The notes beneath the pieces were generated by a model. That model saw nothing but the letters and a program-made list of their open reading frames with translations, was not told where the DNA came from and did no database searches. Of a stretch of 64,000 nucleotides of DNA, positions 19,937 through 28,130 are shown in pieces; position 1 is the first letter of the stretch, and every line of letters begins with the position of its first letter. The stretch comes from Pseudomonadota bacterium (GTDB taxonomy: Bacteria > Pseudomonadota > Gammaproteobacteria > Burkholderiales > UBA9220), in NCBI GenBank assembly GCA_021845865.1, contig JAJZVC010000011.1, positions 1 to 64,000 on the forward strand, given 5' to 3'. The position numbers and the translations under genes are program-made.

Positions 19937-21023
19937 AGCGCTGTGGATCAGGCTGACGGCCCATGTGGACAGCTTCCTCCTCGCCTCGCTGTCCCTGGTG
20001 CTGCTGCTGGGGCTGGTGGTGCTGTACAGCGCCTCGGGCCAGAGCATCGACCGGGTGCTGGCGCAAATGGCCAATATCGGCGTGGCCGTGGCGATCATGT
20101 GGGCGGTGGCCAATGTTCCCCCCCAGCATATCCTCCGCTTGGCCATTCCCACTTACATCGTCGGCATGCTGCTGCTGGTTGGCGTCGCCCTGTTCGGCGA
20201 AGTCAGCCACGGGGCGCGGCGCTGGCTGCACATCGGCGTCACCCGCATCCAGCCCTCGGAGCTGATGCGCATCGCGGTGCCCCTGATGCTGGCCTGGTAC
20301 TTCGATTACCGCCAGGCCGCCCTGCGCCTGCGGGATTTCGCCTGGGCGGCGCTGATCCTGATCTTGCCGGTGGGCTTGATCGCCAAGCAGCCTGACCTGG
20401 GAACGGCGCTGATGATTTTTGCTTCCGGCTTCTACGTCATGTTCCTCGCCGGCCTATCGTGGCGGGTGATCGTCGGCCTGATGGCGGCGGCGGGGGCCAG
20501 TGCCCCAATACTGTGGCATCTGCTGCACGATTACCAGCGCCAGCGCATCCTGACCTTGCTCGATCCCACTTCCGATCCCCTCGGCGCCGGCTATCACATT
20601 ATCCAATCGACCATTGCCCTCGGCTCCGGGGGGCTCTTCGGCAAGGGTTGGCTCAACGGCACCCAGGCCCACCTGGATTTCCTTCCCGAGCGCCACACTG
20701 ACTTTATCTTCGCCGTGCTGGCGGAGGAGTTCGGCCTGGTGGGCGGCTTGATCCTGCTGGTGCTGTTCTCGATCATCATCGGCCGGGGCCTGCTGATCGC
20801 CGCCAGCGCGCCCACCCTCTCCACCCGCTTGATGGCGGGAAGCATCACCCTCACCTTCGCCACCTATGCCTTCGTCAATATCGGCATGGTGAGCGGCATC
20901 CTGCCGGTGGTGGGCGTGCCCCTGCCCCTCGTCAGCTACGGCGGCACGTCCATGGTGACCCTGCTGCTGGGCTTCGGCATCCTGATGAGCATCCATACCC
21001 ACCGGAAGCTGGTCCAGACTTGA
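19929..21023 (+). CDS. rodA: Peptidoglycan glycosyltransferase RodA (SEDS family)
   Basis: A 364-aa polytopic SEDS protein with about ten membrane segments, polymerising glycan strands from lipid II with PBP2. Family motifs visible are HGARRWLHIG, KQPDLGTALM, LDFLPERHTDFIFAVLAEEFG and the C-terminal PLPLVSYGGTSMV. The gene overlaps mrdA by 8 nt and closes the mreBCD-mrdA-rodA operon. Confidence 0.96.
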   Translation: MIRALWIRLTAHVDSFLLASLSLVLLLGLVVLYSASGQSIDRVLAQMANIGVAVAIMWAVANVPPQHILRLAIPTYIVGMLLLVGVALFGEVSHGARRWLHIGVTRIQPSELMRIAVPLMLAWYFDYRQAALRLRDFAWAALILILPVGLIAKQPDLGTALMIFASGFYVMFLAGLSWRVIVGLMAAAGASAPILWHLLHDYQRQRILTLLDPTSDPLGAGYHIIQSTIALGSGGLFGKGWLNGTQAHLDFLPERHTDFIFAVLAEEFGLVGGLILLVLFSIIIGRGLLIAASAPTLSTRLMAGSITLTFATYAFVNIGMVSGILPVVGVPLPLVSYGGTSMVTLLLGFGILMSIHTHRKLVQT

Positions 21024-21027
21024 GTGG

Positions 21028-21033
21028 TATAAT
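21028..21033 (+). promoter_or_regulatory. Candidate -10 box for rlpA
   Basis: A perfect TATAAT in the context GGTATAATGGCCGCAG lies in the 37-nt rodA-rlpA gap, with the TATAATGGCCGC string also seen at metX. No clear -35 box. Confidence 0.4.
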
Positions 21034-21060
21034 GGCCGCAGTTTCTCCTGCGGATCGTCC

Positions 21061-21960
21061 ATGGCCACCCGGTTCACCCTGCTTCTCGTTGTCCTGCTGT
21101 TCCTAGGCGGCTGCGCCGGCAGCGCCACGCGCCCCACTTCCGCCAAGGCGCCCGCCGCCAAGTCTTCCCTGCCGAAGTACGGCGGCGGCTACTATCAGGA
21201 CGACGGCCCCGGCGACAACCCGCCCCCCGATCTGGACGCCATCCCCGACGCCGTGCCCAAGGTGGAGCCCCTGCACCGCTTCGCCAACAAACCCTATACC
21301 GTCCTCGGCCAGACCTTCGTCCCCGACACCAGTTTCAAGCCGTACAAGGCAGAGGGGTATGCTTCCTGGTACGGGCGCAAGTACAACGGCAAGAACACCT
21401 CTTCCGGCGAGCTTTACGACATGTACGCCATGACCGCCGCCCACCCCACCCTGCCGATTCCGTCCTACGTGCGGGTGACCAACCCGGCCAACGGCAAGTC
21501 GGTGGTGGTGCGGGTCATCGACCGCGGCCCCTTCCTCAGCAATCGCCTGATCGATTTGTCCTACACCGCCGCCTACAAGTTGGGACTGCTGCAGAACGGC
21601 AGCGGCCTGGTGGACGTGGAGCTGATCAATCCCGCCGCTCCCGCCGCGGAGCCGACGGCGGTGGCCAGCGAGGCCAAGCCCGCGCCTGAACCGGTGAAGG
21701 AGGCGGCGATACCCCTCGACAGTGAAAAGAGCGGCTATTTCCTCCAGCTCGGCGCTTTCAGCGGCAGGCAGAACGCCGAGAGCTTCAGCGCCCGCCTGCG
21801 GGACCAGCTGGGCAAGATGGCCGCCATCCTGCATATCCAGAACAAGGACGGCCTGTTCCGGGTCCACCTCGGTCCCTACCGTAGCCAGGCGGAAGCCCGC
21901 ACGGCGGCGGCCCAGATTCAGGAGGCGCTGTCCCTCAAGCCGGTGGTCGTGGTGCGCTGA
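21061..21960 (+). CDS. rlpA: Septal ring lytic transglycosylase RlpA
   Basis: A 299-aa outer-membrane lipoprotein. The signal peptide ends in the lipobox LGGC. A double-psi beta-barrel domain (about residues 95-185) has ASWYGRKYNGKNTSSGE and VVVRVIDRGPF with the catalytic Asp region, then an Ala/Pro linker and a C-terminal SPOR domain (about 225-299, YFLQLGAFSG) that binds denuded glycan. It cuts naked glycan strands during cell separation. It starts the rlpA-dacA-dat series. Confidence 0.94.
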   Translation: MATRFTLLLVVLLFLGGCAGSATRPTSAKAPAAKSSLPKYGGGYYQDDGPGDNPPPDLDAIPDAVPKVEPLHRFANKPYTVLGQTFVPDTSFKPYKAEGYASWYGRKYNGKNTSSGELYDMYAMTAAHPTLPIPSYVRVTNPANGKSVVVRVIDRGPFLSNRLIDLSYTAAYKLGLLQNGSGLVDVELINPAAPAAEPTAVASEAKPAPEPVKEAAIPLDSEKSGYFLQLGAFSGRQNAESFSARLRDQLGKMAAILHIQNKDGLFRVHLGPYRSQAEARTAAAQIQEALSLKPVVVVR

Positions 21961-22027
21961 GGAACTTACACCATGCCCGTCGTACTAACAGGGTTATTGC
22001 CCTCATAACTCGAACGACACGGAGCCT

Positions 22028-23182
22028 ATGAAACTCACTTCTCTCTTCGCCCTCGCGGCCCTTTTGCTCAATAGCGCCCTCGCCGCCGCCGCTCCCGCCC
22101 AGCCCCTTCTGCCGCCGCCGCCCGCGCCGCAGGTCGACGCCCGGGGCTACGTCCTGGTGGATTACCACAGCGGCCAGACCCTGGCGGGCCGCAACGCCAA
22201 CGAACGCGTCGAGCCTGCTTCCCTGACCAAGCTGATGACCGCCTACATCGCCTTCACCGCCATCCACCAGGGCCGCCTGTCCCTCGCCCAGACCCTGCCG
22301 GTGTCGGAGAAAGCCTGGAAGGCCGAGGGCTCGCGGATGTTCATCGCGCCCAACATGCAGGTGACGGTGGATGAACTGCTCCACGGCATGATCATCCAGT
22401 CCGGCAACGATGCCGCCATTACCCTGGCGGAAGGCATCGCCGGCAGCGAGGACGCCTTCGCCGCCCTGATGAACCAGGAGGCCCAACGCCTGGGAATGAA
22501 GAACACCCACTTCATGAACGCCACCGGCCTGCCCCACCCCCAGCACTATTCCACCCCCTACGACCTGTCCCTGCTGGCCCGGGCCATCATCCACGACTTT
22601 CCGGATTTCTTTAAGCTCTATTCCATCAAGGAATACCGCTACAACAACATCAACCAGCCCAACCGCAACCAGCTGCTGTGGCGCGATCCTTCCGTGGACG
22701 GCATGAAAACCGGCCACACCGAGGCGGCGGGCTTCTGCCTCGTGTCCACCGCCAAACGGCAGGGCATGCGGCTGATTTCCGTGCTGGTGGGCGCTTCCTC
22801 CGACAATCTGCGCACCTCCGAGAGCCAGAAGCTGCTCAACTACGGCTTCCAGTTCTTCGAATCCTACCGCCCCTACCGCAAGGGCCAAGTCCTGGCCAGC
22901 CTGCCCATGTGGAAGGGCAGTTCCCGCACCCTCAAGGCCGGCCTGGCGGAAGACATGTACATTACCGTCCCCCGCGGCCAGTATCCCTACATCGCCGCCA
23001 GCATGGTGAGCAAGCAGCCCCTGCTGGCGCCGGTGAGCGAGGGTCAGGCGGTGGGCGCCCTGAGAATCGCCCTCGGCGACAAGGTGCTGACCGAGCGGCC
23101 CCTGGTGGCCCTGGAGAGCGTCGGCGTGGCCAACGTCTTCGTCCGCGGCTGGGATAGCCTGCGCCTGCTGTTCGGCAAATGA
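22028..23182 (+). CDS. dacA: D-alanyl-D-alanine carboxypeptidase (PBP5/6 type)
   Basis: A 384-aa low-molecular-weight PBP with a Sec signal peptide, peptidase S11 domain and C-terminal beta domain ending in an amphipathic membrane anchor (RGWDSLRLLFGK). Active-site motifs are ASLTKLM (SxxK), QSGND (SxN) and MKTGHTE (KTG). It trims the terminal D-Ala from pentapeptides. The stop overlaps dat by 4 nt, tying it to D-amino-acid metabolism. dacA versus dacC cannot be told apart from sequence alone. Confidence 0.95.
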   Translation: MKLTSLFALAALLLNSALAAAAPAQPLLPPPPAPQVDARGYVLVDYHSGQTLAGRNANERVEPASLTKLMTAYIAFTAIHQGRLSLAQTLPVSEKAWKAEGSRMFIAPNMQVTVDELLHGMIIQSGNDAAITLAEGIAGSEDAFAALMNQEAQRLGMKNTHFMNATGLPHPQHYSTPYDLSLLARAIIHDFPDFFKLYSIKEYRYNNINQPNRNQLLWRDPSVDGMKTGHTEAAGFCLVSTAKRQGMRLISVLVGASSDNLRTSESQKLLNYGFQFFESYRPYRKGQVLASLPMWKGSSRTLKAGLAEDMYITVPRGQYPYIAASMVSKQPLLAPVSEGQAVGALRIALGDKVLTERPLVALESVGVANVFVRGWDSLRLLFGK

Positions 23183-24036
23183 TCTACCTCAACGGCAAAT
23201 ACCTGCCCCTGGAGGAAGCCTGCGTGCCGGTGATGGACCGGGGCTTCCTCTTCGGCGACGGGGTGTACGAGGTGATTCCCGTCTATTCCCGCCGCCCCTT
23301 CCGCCTCGCCGAGCACCTGGGGCGGCTGCGGCACAGCCTGGACGGCATCCGCCTCCAGAACCCCCACAGCGAGGAGGAATGGGCGGCCATCCTGGCGAAG
23401 GTCGTCGCCGGCAACGAGGGCGAGGACCAGTACCTCTACCTCCACATCAGCCGGGGCGTGGCCCCCACCCGCGACCATGCTTTCCCCGCCAAGGCGACGC
23501 CCACGGTCTTCGTCATGAGCACCCCCCTCCCTTCCCCGCCCAAGGCATGGCGCGAGGAGGGGGTGGCCGCCGTCACCGCCGAGGACAACCGCTGGCTGCG
23601 CTGCGACATCAAGGCCACCTCCCTGCTGCCCAACGTCCTCCTGCGCCAGCTGGCCGCCGACGCCGGCGCCGCCGAGACGGTGCTGCTGCGGGACGGCGTC
23701 CTCACCGAAGGGGCGGCGAGCAGCATTTTCGTGGTGTGGGAGAACATCCTCATGGCGCCGCCCAAGAGCCATCTGGTCCTGCCCGGCACCACCTACGACG
23801 TGGTGCTGGAGCTGGCCCGGGACGACGGCATGCGGGTGGAGGTGCGGGACGTTTCCGAATACGAATTGCGCACCGCGGCGGAAGTGTGGCTCGCCTCCTC
23901 CACCCGCGAGGTGCTGCCCATCACCCGCCTCGACGGCCGGCCCGTCGGCGATGGCCGCCCGGGACCCCTCTATCAGCGCATCGACGCCCTCTACCAGCAT
24001 TTCAAGGCCACCGTCATGCGGGAGCAAACGGCATGA
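23179..24036 (+). CDS. dat: D-amino acid aminotransferase (class IV PLP enzyme)
   Basis: A 285-aa fold-type IV PLP aminotransferase. The N-terminal YLNGKYLPLEEACVPVMDRG, the PLP lysine in CDIKATSLLPNV, and EGAASSIFVV followed by SSTREVLPITRLDG are typical of the D-alanine transaminase branch rather than BCAT. It would interconvert D-Ala/D-Glu with their keto acids. Its position in a row after dacA and before DUF493-lipB matches other betaproteobacteria. It overlaps both neighbours by 4 nt. Confidence 0.9.
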   Translation: MIYLNGKYLPLEEACVPVMDRGFLFGDGVYEVIPVYSRRPFRLAEHLGRLRHSLDGIRLQNPHSEEEWAAILAKVVAGNEGEDQYLYLHISRGVAPTRDHAFPAKATPTVFVMSTPLPSPPKAWREEGVAAVTAEDNRWLRCDIKATSLLPNVLLRQLAADAGAAETVLLRDGVLTEGAASSIFVVWENILMAPPKSHLVLPGTTYDVVLELARDDGMRVEVRDVSEYELRTAAEVWLASSTREVLPITRLDGRPVGDGRPGPLYQRIDALYQHFKATVMREQTA

Positions 24037-24296
24037 GCGACGACACCCTCCTCGAATTCCCCTGCGACTTCCCAGTCAAGATCATGGGCAAGACCCAGGA
24101 CGGCTTCGCCGAGGCCATGGTCGCCATCGTCGTCAAGCACGCGCCGGATTTCGACGCCGCCACGGTGGAAATGCGCGCCAGCAAGGGCGGCAACTACCTG
24201 TCCCTGACCTGCACCGTGCGCGCCACCTCCAAGAGCCAGCTGGACGCCCTGTACCGGGAAATCACCGGCCACCCCATGGTATCCATGGCGCTGTAA
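24033..24296 (+). CDS. DUF493 (YbeD-like) protein
   Basis: An 87-aa small cytosolic protein of the YbeD/DUF493 family, which has an ACT-like fold and is almost always encoded beside lipB. Conserved are [27 protein letters not shown] and the C-terminal [10 protein letters not shown] set the start at ATG 24033 (overlapping the dat stop); the 305-aa track ORF is an antisense-like extension through dat in another frame. Function is unknown; a role in lipoate regulation has been suggested from context only. Confidence 0.92.
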   Translation: MSDDTLLEFPCDFPVKIMGKTQDGFAEAMVAIVVKHAPDFDAATVEMRASKGGNYLSLTCTVRATSKSQLDALYREITGHPMVSMAL

Positions 24297-24300
24297 GGTC

Positions 24301-25383
24301 GTGGCGCGGCTGGCGGTCAAACACCTGGGACGGGCGGACTACCTTCCCACCTGGGAGGCGATGAAGGCCTTCACCGCCGCTCGCGGCCCGGAAACCGCCG
24401 ACGAGTTGTGGCTGGTGGAGCACCCTCCCGTCTATACCCTCGGCCAGGCGGGCAAGCCGGAGCACCTGCTGCGGCCCACCGGCATTCCCGTGGTGAACAT
24501 CGACCGGGGCGGTCAGGTGACCTACCACGGCCCCGGCCAGATCGTCGCCTACTTGCTGCTGGACTTGAAGCGGCGCGGCATCGGCGTCAAGGAACTGGTC
24601 AACCGCATGGAGCAGGCGGTGATCGACCTCCTGGCCGGCTACGGCATCGCCGCCGAACGGCGTGAAAAAGCCCCGGGCGTGTACGTCAACGGCGCCAAAA
24701 TCGCCGCCCTCGGCCTGCGCATCAAAAACGGTTGCTGCTACCATGGCCTGGCCCTCAACGTGGACATGGACCTCAGCCCCTACCAGGCCATCAACCCCTG
24801 CGGCTACGCCGGACTGGCCGTGACCCAGATACGGGATTTGGGCATTGCGGGCGGCTTGGATTTGCTGGGTGAGCGGCTAATTGGCCACTTGGCGGAACAA
24901 TTGGGCGATAGTCCCTCACCCCTTCCCCCTCTCCCGGGGGGAGAGGGGCTGATACGCCCTTCTCCCTCTGGGAGAAGGGTTGGGGATGAGGGACGGCCAT
25001 CAAAACACAAGCTGCCCCTGCCGGAAGCCCTGAAAACCTTCGCCCGCCACCTCCGCACCGAACAAACCGACGCCGAAACCCTGCTCTGGTATTTCCTTCG
25101 TGACCGGAGCCTGTTGGACCTGAAATTCCGCCGCCAGCACCCCGTGCCGCCCTACGTGCTGGACTTCTACTGCCACGACCTCAACCTGGCCGTGGAATTG
25201 GACGGCGGCCAACACACCCCCGAAATTGACGCCGAGCGCACAGCCTACCTGGAACAAAAAGGCATCCGCCTCCTACGCTACTGGAACCACGACCTCCTCC
25301 AAAACACCGAGGACGTCCTAACTGACCTCTACAATCACTGCTCCGAAATTCCCCTCTCTCCCCGGGAGAGGGGCCAGGGGTGA
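24301..25383 (+). CDS. lipB: LipB octanoyltransferase fused in frame to a DUF559 nuclease-like domain
   Basis: A 360-aa protein. Residues 1 to about 203 are octanoyl-ACP:protein octanoyltransferase, with [15 protein letters not shown], the catalytic Lys in GAKIAALG and the catalytic Cys in INPCGYAG. Normal LipB stops about here. Residues 205-232 are encoded by a palindromic GC-rich repeat ([11 protein letters not shown]...). Residues 238-350 are a complete DUF559 domain (Vsr-like PD-(D/E)XK fold), with [18 protein letters not shown] and [10 protein letters not shown]. The last residues and the stop come from a second repeat copy. There is no stop codon between the domains, so read as it stands this is one protein. 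The start is GTG 24301. LipA follows 46 nt later. Confidence 0.9.
   Translation: MARLAVKHLGRADYLPTWEAMKAFTAARGPETADELWLVEHPPVYTLGQAGKPEHLLRPTGIPVVNIDRGGQVTYHGPGQIVAYLLLDLKRRGIGVKELVNRMEQAVIDLLAGYGIAAERREKAPGVYVNGAKIAALGLRIKNGCCYHGLALNVDMDLSPYQAINPCGYAGLAVTQIRDLGIAGGLDLLGERLIGHLAEQLGDSPSPLPPLPGGEGLIRPSPSGRRVGDEGRPSKHKLPLPEALKTFARHLRTEQTDAETLLWYFLRDRSLLDLKFRRQHPVPPYVLDFYCHDLNLAVELDGGQHTPEIDAERTAYLEQKGIRLLRYWNHDLLQNTEDVLTDLYNHCSEIPLSPRERGQG
24912..24992 (+). repeat. Heptamer-phased palindromic repeat, left flank of DUF559
   Basis: An 81-bp repeat made of two hairpins: CCTCACC-CCTTCCC-CCTCTCC pairing with GGAGAGG, then CCCTTCTCCC-TCT-GGGAGAAGGG and the heptamers GGAGAAG-GGTTGGG-GATGAGG. The length of 27 codons keeps the lipB frame open and encodes the linker between the LipB and DUF559 domains. 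Confidence 0.9.
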
Positions 25384-25387
25384 GGGG
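25351..25387 (+). repeat. Heptamer-phased palindromic repeat, right flank of DUF559
   Basis: CCCCTCTC pairs with GAGAGGGG, followed by the heptamers GGAGAGG-GGCCAGG-GGTGAGG, the inverted form of the left copy. The TGA stop of the LipB-DUF559 fusion (25381-25383) lies inside the last heptamer. Together the two copies bracket the DUF559 domain. Confidence 0.88.
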
Positions 25388-25429
25388 CCGCCGCCACCCT
25401 GAGCCCCGCTATCACAGGACCGCCACCCT

Positions 25430-26353
25430 ATGACCAACCGCCAAAAGGGCGCCGCCAAGACCGCCCGCATCCCCATCAAGATCGTCCCCGCCGAGCCCCA
25501 GCGCAAGCCCCGCTGGATTCGCGCCCAGGCCCCCTCCGGGCCCAAGTACCAGGAGATCAAGCAGCTCCTGCGGGAGCGCAATCTCCACACCGTGTGCGAG
25601 GAAGCCGCCTGCCCCAACATCGGCGAGTGCTTCAGCCACGGCACCGCCACCTTCATGATCCTGGGCGACATCTGCACCCGCCGCTGCCCCTTCTGCGACG
25701 TGGCCCACGGCACTCCCCTGCCCCCGGACGCCGACGAACCCGTCCACATCGCCGAATCCGTGGCGGCCATGAAGCTGCGCTACGTGGTCATCACCAGCGT
25801 CGACCGGGACGACCTGCGGGACGGCGGCGCCGGCCACTTCGCCGCCGTGGTCCGTGCCGTGCGGGAACGCTCCCCCGATACCAAGATCGAAATCCTCGTC
25901 CCCGACTTCCGCGGCCGCCTCGACGCCGCCCTGGAGGCCCTCGGCGAAGCCCTCCCCGACGTTCTCAACCACAACCTGGAAACCGTCCCCCGCCTCTACA
26001 AGCAGGCCCGCCCCGGCGCCGACTATGCCCACTCCCTCACGCTACTGCGGGAATTCAAGCGGCGCCACCCCGGCATCCCCACCAAGTCCGGCCTGATGGT
26101 GGGCCTGGGAGAGAGCGACGAGGAAATCCTGGAAGTGATGCAGGACTTAAGGGCCCACGGCGCCGACCTGCTGACCATCGGCCAATACCTCCAGCCCACC
26201 CGCCACCACCTGCCGGTGGCCCGCTACGTGACGCCGGAAACCTTCGAGCGCTTCACGGCGCGGGGATTGGAGATGGGGTTCCGCAACGCCGACTGCGGGC
26301 CGATGGTGAGGTCCTCGTACCATGCCGACCGGCAGGCGAAGGAAGTGGTATAG
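25430..26353 (+). CDS. lipA: Lipoyl synthase
   Basis: A 307-aa radical SAM enzyme that inserts two sulfur atoms into protein-bound octanoyl groups, completing the LipB-LipA route. The auxiliary cluster motif [12 protein letters not shown], the radical SAM motif [21 protein letters not shown] and the C-terminal RSSYHAD (cluster-binding serine) are all present. It follows lipB in the same direction, separated by the repeat-bracketed DUF559 segment. Last gene of the envelope/lipoate block. Confidence 0.97.
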   Translation: MTNRQKGAAKTARIPIKIVPAEPQRKPRWIRAQAPSGPKYQEIKQLLRERNLHTVCEEAACPNIGECFSHGTATFMILGDICTRRCPFCDVAHGTPLPPDADEPVHIAESVAAMKLRYVVITSVDRDDLRDGGAGHFAAVVRAVRERSPDTKIEILVPDFRGRLDAALEALGEALPDVLNHNLETVPRLYKQARPGADYAHSLTLLREFKRRHPGIPTKSGLMVGLGESDEEILEVMQDLRAHGADLLTIGQYLQPTRHHLPVARYVTPETFERFTARGLEMGFRNADCGPMVRSSYHADRQAKEVV

Positions 26354-26388
26354 GTACAGCCGGAAACGGCGAAATAGGAGGGGTTTCG

Positions 26389-26643
26389 TCAACCAACCAG
26401 CTTGTCGTAATCAGCGTGGCTGCCAATCCAGAACCAGAGAATGCCGTCCTCCACATCAATGCCGAGGGCACGGAAATGCAACCCCACGCGCACCGACCAA
26501 TAACGACCGATTTTCTTGAGGTGCAAAGAGGGATGGTGGGGATTGGTTTTCAGTAAGGCGAAATTCCGCTCGGCGGTCTCGCGGACGCTTTCAGGCAGTT
26601 GCCGATGGCAATCCCAAAAGGCCGGCGAGGCGTAGTGCTTCAA
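26389..26643 (-). CDS. RelE/ParE-type toxin of a type II toxin-antitoxin pair
   Basis: An 84-aa basic small protein with the RelE/ParE look: FWDCHRQLPESVRETAERNFALLKTN, LHLKKIGRYWSVRVGLHFRALG and a C-terminal FWIGSHADYDKLV, where the His-x-x-Tyr tail resembles catalytic residues of mRNA-interferase relatives. It starts with TTG overlapping the antitoxin stop by 4 nt, so the antitoxin is translated first. The organisation and sizes support a TA operon; the cellular target cannot be told. Confidence 0.85.
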   Translation of the reverse strand: MKHYASPAFWDCHRQLPESVRETAERNFALLKTNPHHPSLHLKKIGRYWSVRVGLHFRALGIDVEDGILWFWIGSHADYDKLVG

Positions 26644-26840
26644 AGCTCGGAGCAGCGGCCGGCGCGGAAGGCTTGGAGGGCCTCGTTGGCGAGGGCATCG
26701 AGCTTCCCGGCTTGGGAGTCTTCCTTGATCTGGCTGTCCCAGGCCTTGGCGTCGAATTTGGCGAACCAGTCACGGAAGGCCGCCAGTTCCGACGACGAGA
26801 GTTTCCCGATTTCCTGCTCAATCAACTCGACTTTACTCAT
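26640..26840 (-). CDS. Antitoxin of the type II pair
   Basis: A 66-aa acidic helical protein (MSKVELIEQEIGKLSSSELA..., DSQIKEDSQAGKLDALANEAL) of the kind paired with RelE-like toxins; the KLDALANEAL segment is typical of the toxin-binding C-terminal helix. I chose ATG 26840, giving the conserved start, rather than the longer 81-aa ORF. It has no obvious DNA-binding domain. It overlaps the toxin gene by 4 nt. Confidence 0.8.
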   Translation of the reverse strand: MSKVELIEQEIGKLSSSELAAFRDWFAKFDAKAWDSQIKEDSQAGKLDALANEALQAFRAGRCSEL

Positions 26841-26919
26841 GGTTAACTCCAAAAACTCAATTACAACAAAAGTATAGCATTGCACTTCTATAGGCTAAAG
26901 AGGAAATCGGAGCTGACCT

Positions 26920-27582
26920 CTATTGCCCTGGTGGAATGACTTCCGCATTGCGCTGTAGAGCTAAATGTCTGTATGAGCCACCATATGTCTTGCCTAGGGT
27001 CATGAACGCGGTACAAGCGACAAGGGAAAGTGCGATGAGGGCAGCATGTTCCCAATTGACGGGGGCGGCGCATGAAAACGGGGGTAGCGCTTTGTAAAGC
27101 AGAAACAGCCAAAGCACGGTTACGTAAAGGCTAATAATCTGATTGATCTTCGACACGGAGAATGGAGAAGGGCCCGTCATGAATTCAGAGACATGCTCGG
27201 AGAAGCTATTCGAAGGCGGGCGCTTCAAAATGGTTTTGTACAGTGGTCCAATGGTTTCATCTTCCAGCATGTCGACGTGATTCTCCCAATTCTCCTGCCA
27301 CTGTTTGCTGCCGCGATTTACGCAGAACCAGCCAAACGAGAAGACGATGCCAAGGCAAGATAAAACCACAAGCAGATCGGTATTGGGCTTTGACGGAGTT
27401 GACGCATGGATGGCGGCATAGCCAGCAAGCGTCGCGGCAATGAACGTCCAAAAGTATGTGGCTCTCTTCCAGTAGAGGTCAATCTCGAACTTTCGGATAT
27501 CGAGCGCATGCTCCAATGCTTCCTTCCGCTTATTACCTGTGAAGGCGGATAGGTATTCAGCTTGGGTGATGGCTTTGCTCAT
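26920..27582 (-). CDS. RipA-family-like octameric membrane protein (putative)
   Basis: A 220-aa protein with about four hydrophobic segments in two pairs (near residues 43-60, 72-88, 148-165 and 180-195). The N-terminal ALEHALDIRKFEIDLYWKRATYFW and the central KQWQENWENHVDMLEDE resemble proteins annotated as RipA-family octameric membrane proteins; this is recognition from memory, not a search. It is visibly less GC-rich than the core genes and stands alone next to a TA pair, which suggests acquisition. Function unknown. Confidence 0.65.
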   Translation of the reverse strand: MSKAITQAEYLSAFTGNKRKEALEHALDIRKFEIDLYWKRATYFWTFIAATLAGYAAIHASTPSKPNTDLLVVLSCLGIVFSFGWFCVNRGSKQWQENWENHVDMLEDETIGPLYKTILKRPPSNSFSEHVSEFMTGPSPFSVSKINQIISLYVTVLWLFLLYKALPPFSCAAPVNWEHAALIALSLVACTAFMTLGKTYGGSYRHLALQRNAEVIPPGQ

Positions 27583-27617
27583 GAGATACCCTCCTTAGAC
27601 TTAGACGCATAACATGA

Positions 27618-27642
27618 ATTAGGCGACCCAAAGTCGCCTAAT
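27618..27642 (-). terminator. Hairpin after the zinc-ribbon gene
   Basis: ATTAGGCGAC / GTCGCCTAAT form a perfect 10-bp stem with a 5-nt loop, 3' of the minus-strand zinc-ribbon gene and just upstream of the RipA-like gene. There is no long T run, so termination is probable but not certain. Confidence 0.5.
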
Positions 27643-27685
27643 CTGTGGTTTCCCAGCTCAGTGGTCCTTGTCGGAAGGGGGAGAA

Positions 27686-27850
27686 TCAGCCCTCCACCTT
27701 CCCCGTAAACTGCCCGTTCTTCACTTCCACCACCAGCATGGTGCCGCAGTGCTTGCACACCACGTACTGGCGGCCGTTCTTCACGGTGACGAGGTAGGTT
27801 TCTTCTTTTTCGCACTTGCTGCATTTCACCGTGTTATTGCCTTGAGCCAT
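27686..27850 (-). CDS. Small zinc-ribbon protein
   Basis: A 54-aa protein with two CxxC pairs, CSKC and CKHC, spaced 19 residues apart, forming a classic zinc ribbon. The rest (TYLVTVKNGRQYVVC, MLVVEVKNGQFTGKVEG) is beta-rich. The real start is ATG 27850 (MAQGNNTVK); the 88-aa track ORF adds a non-conserved leader. No partner is identifiable. Confidence 0.75.
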   Translation of the reverse strand: MAQGNNTVKCSKCEKEETYLVTVKNGRQYVVCKHCGTMLVVEVKNGQFTGKVEG

Positions 27851-27941
27851 TTTGCCTTCCCCTCTGGAGCGGTTGAAAAGGGCCACTATAAACCATCTCC
27901 ACGGCGATGGCATTAGGGGAAATACTAAGCCGGGGCGGGCT

Positions 27942-28130
27942 TTAGGCCACATTCAGCCAGACGGTGACGAGGCCGTCGTTGACACGGACCGCCCGCATGT
28001 CGGCGCCGAAAACGCCGCTTTGCACGGTGGGGTGGGCTTCGCGGGCCAGGGCGAGGAGATGCTCGAACAGGGGCGGTCCGGTTCCGGCGGGAAGCTGGGG
28101 AGGGAGTTCCGTCAGTCGTTCCACAGCCAC
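27942..28130 (-). pseudogene. C-terminal remnant of D-aminoacyl-tRNA deacylase (dtd)
   Basis: This minus-strand frame ends in a 60-residue stretch whose second half, FEHLLALAREAHPTVQSGVF then GADMRAVRVNDGLVTVWL, matches the C-terminus of bacterial Dtd (consensus ...GxFGADMxVxLxNDGPVTFWL). The N-terminal two-thirds of Dtd is missing; upstream the frame runs into the ROK kinase gene, overlapping its 3' end by 19 nt. The invariant Gly-cisPro motif (NDGPVT) has become NDGLVT, so even the fragment has lost a key residue. A GTG at 28130 could start a 62-aa ORF. I read it as a decayed gene. Confidence 0.7.
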
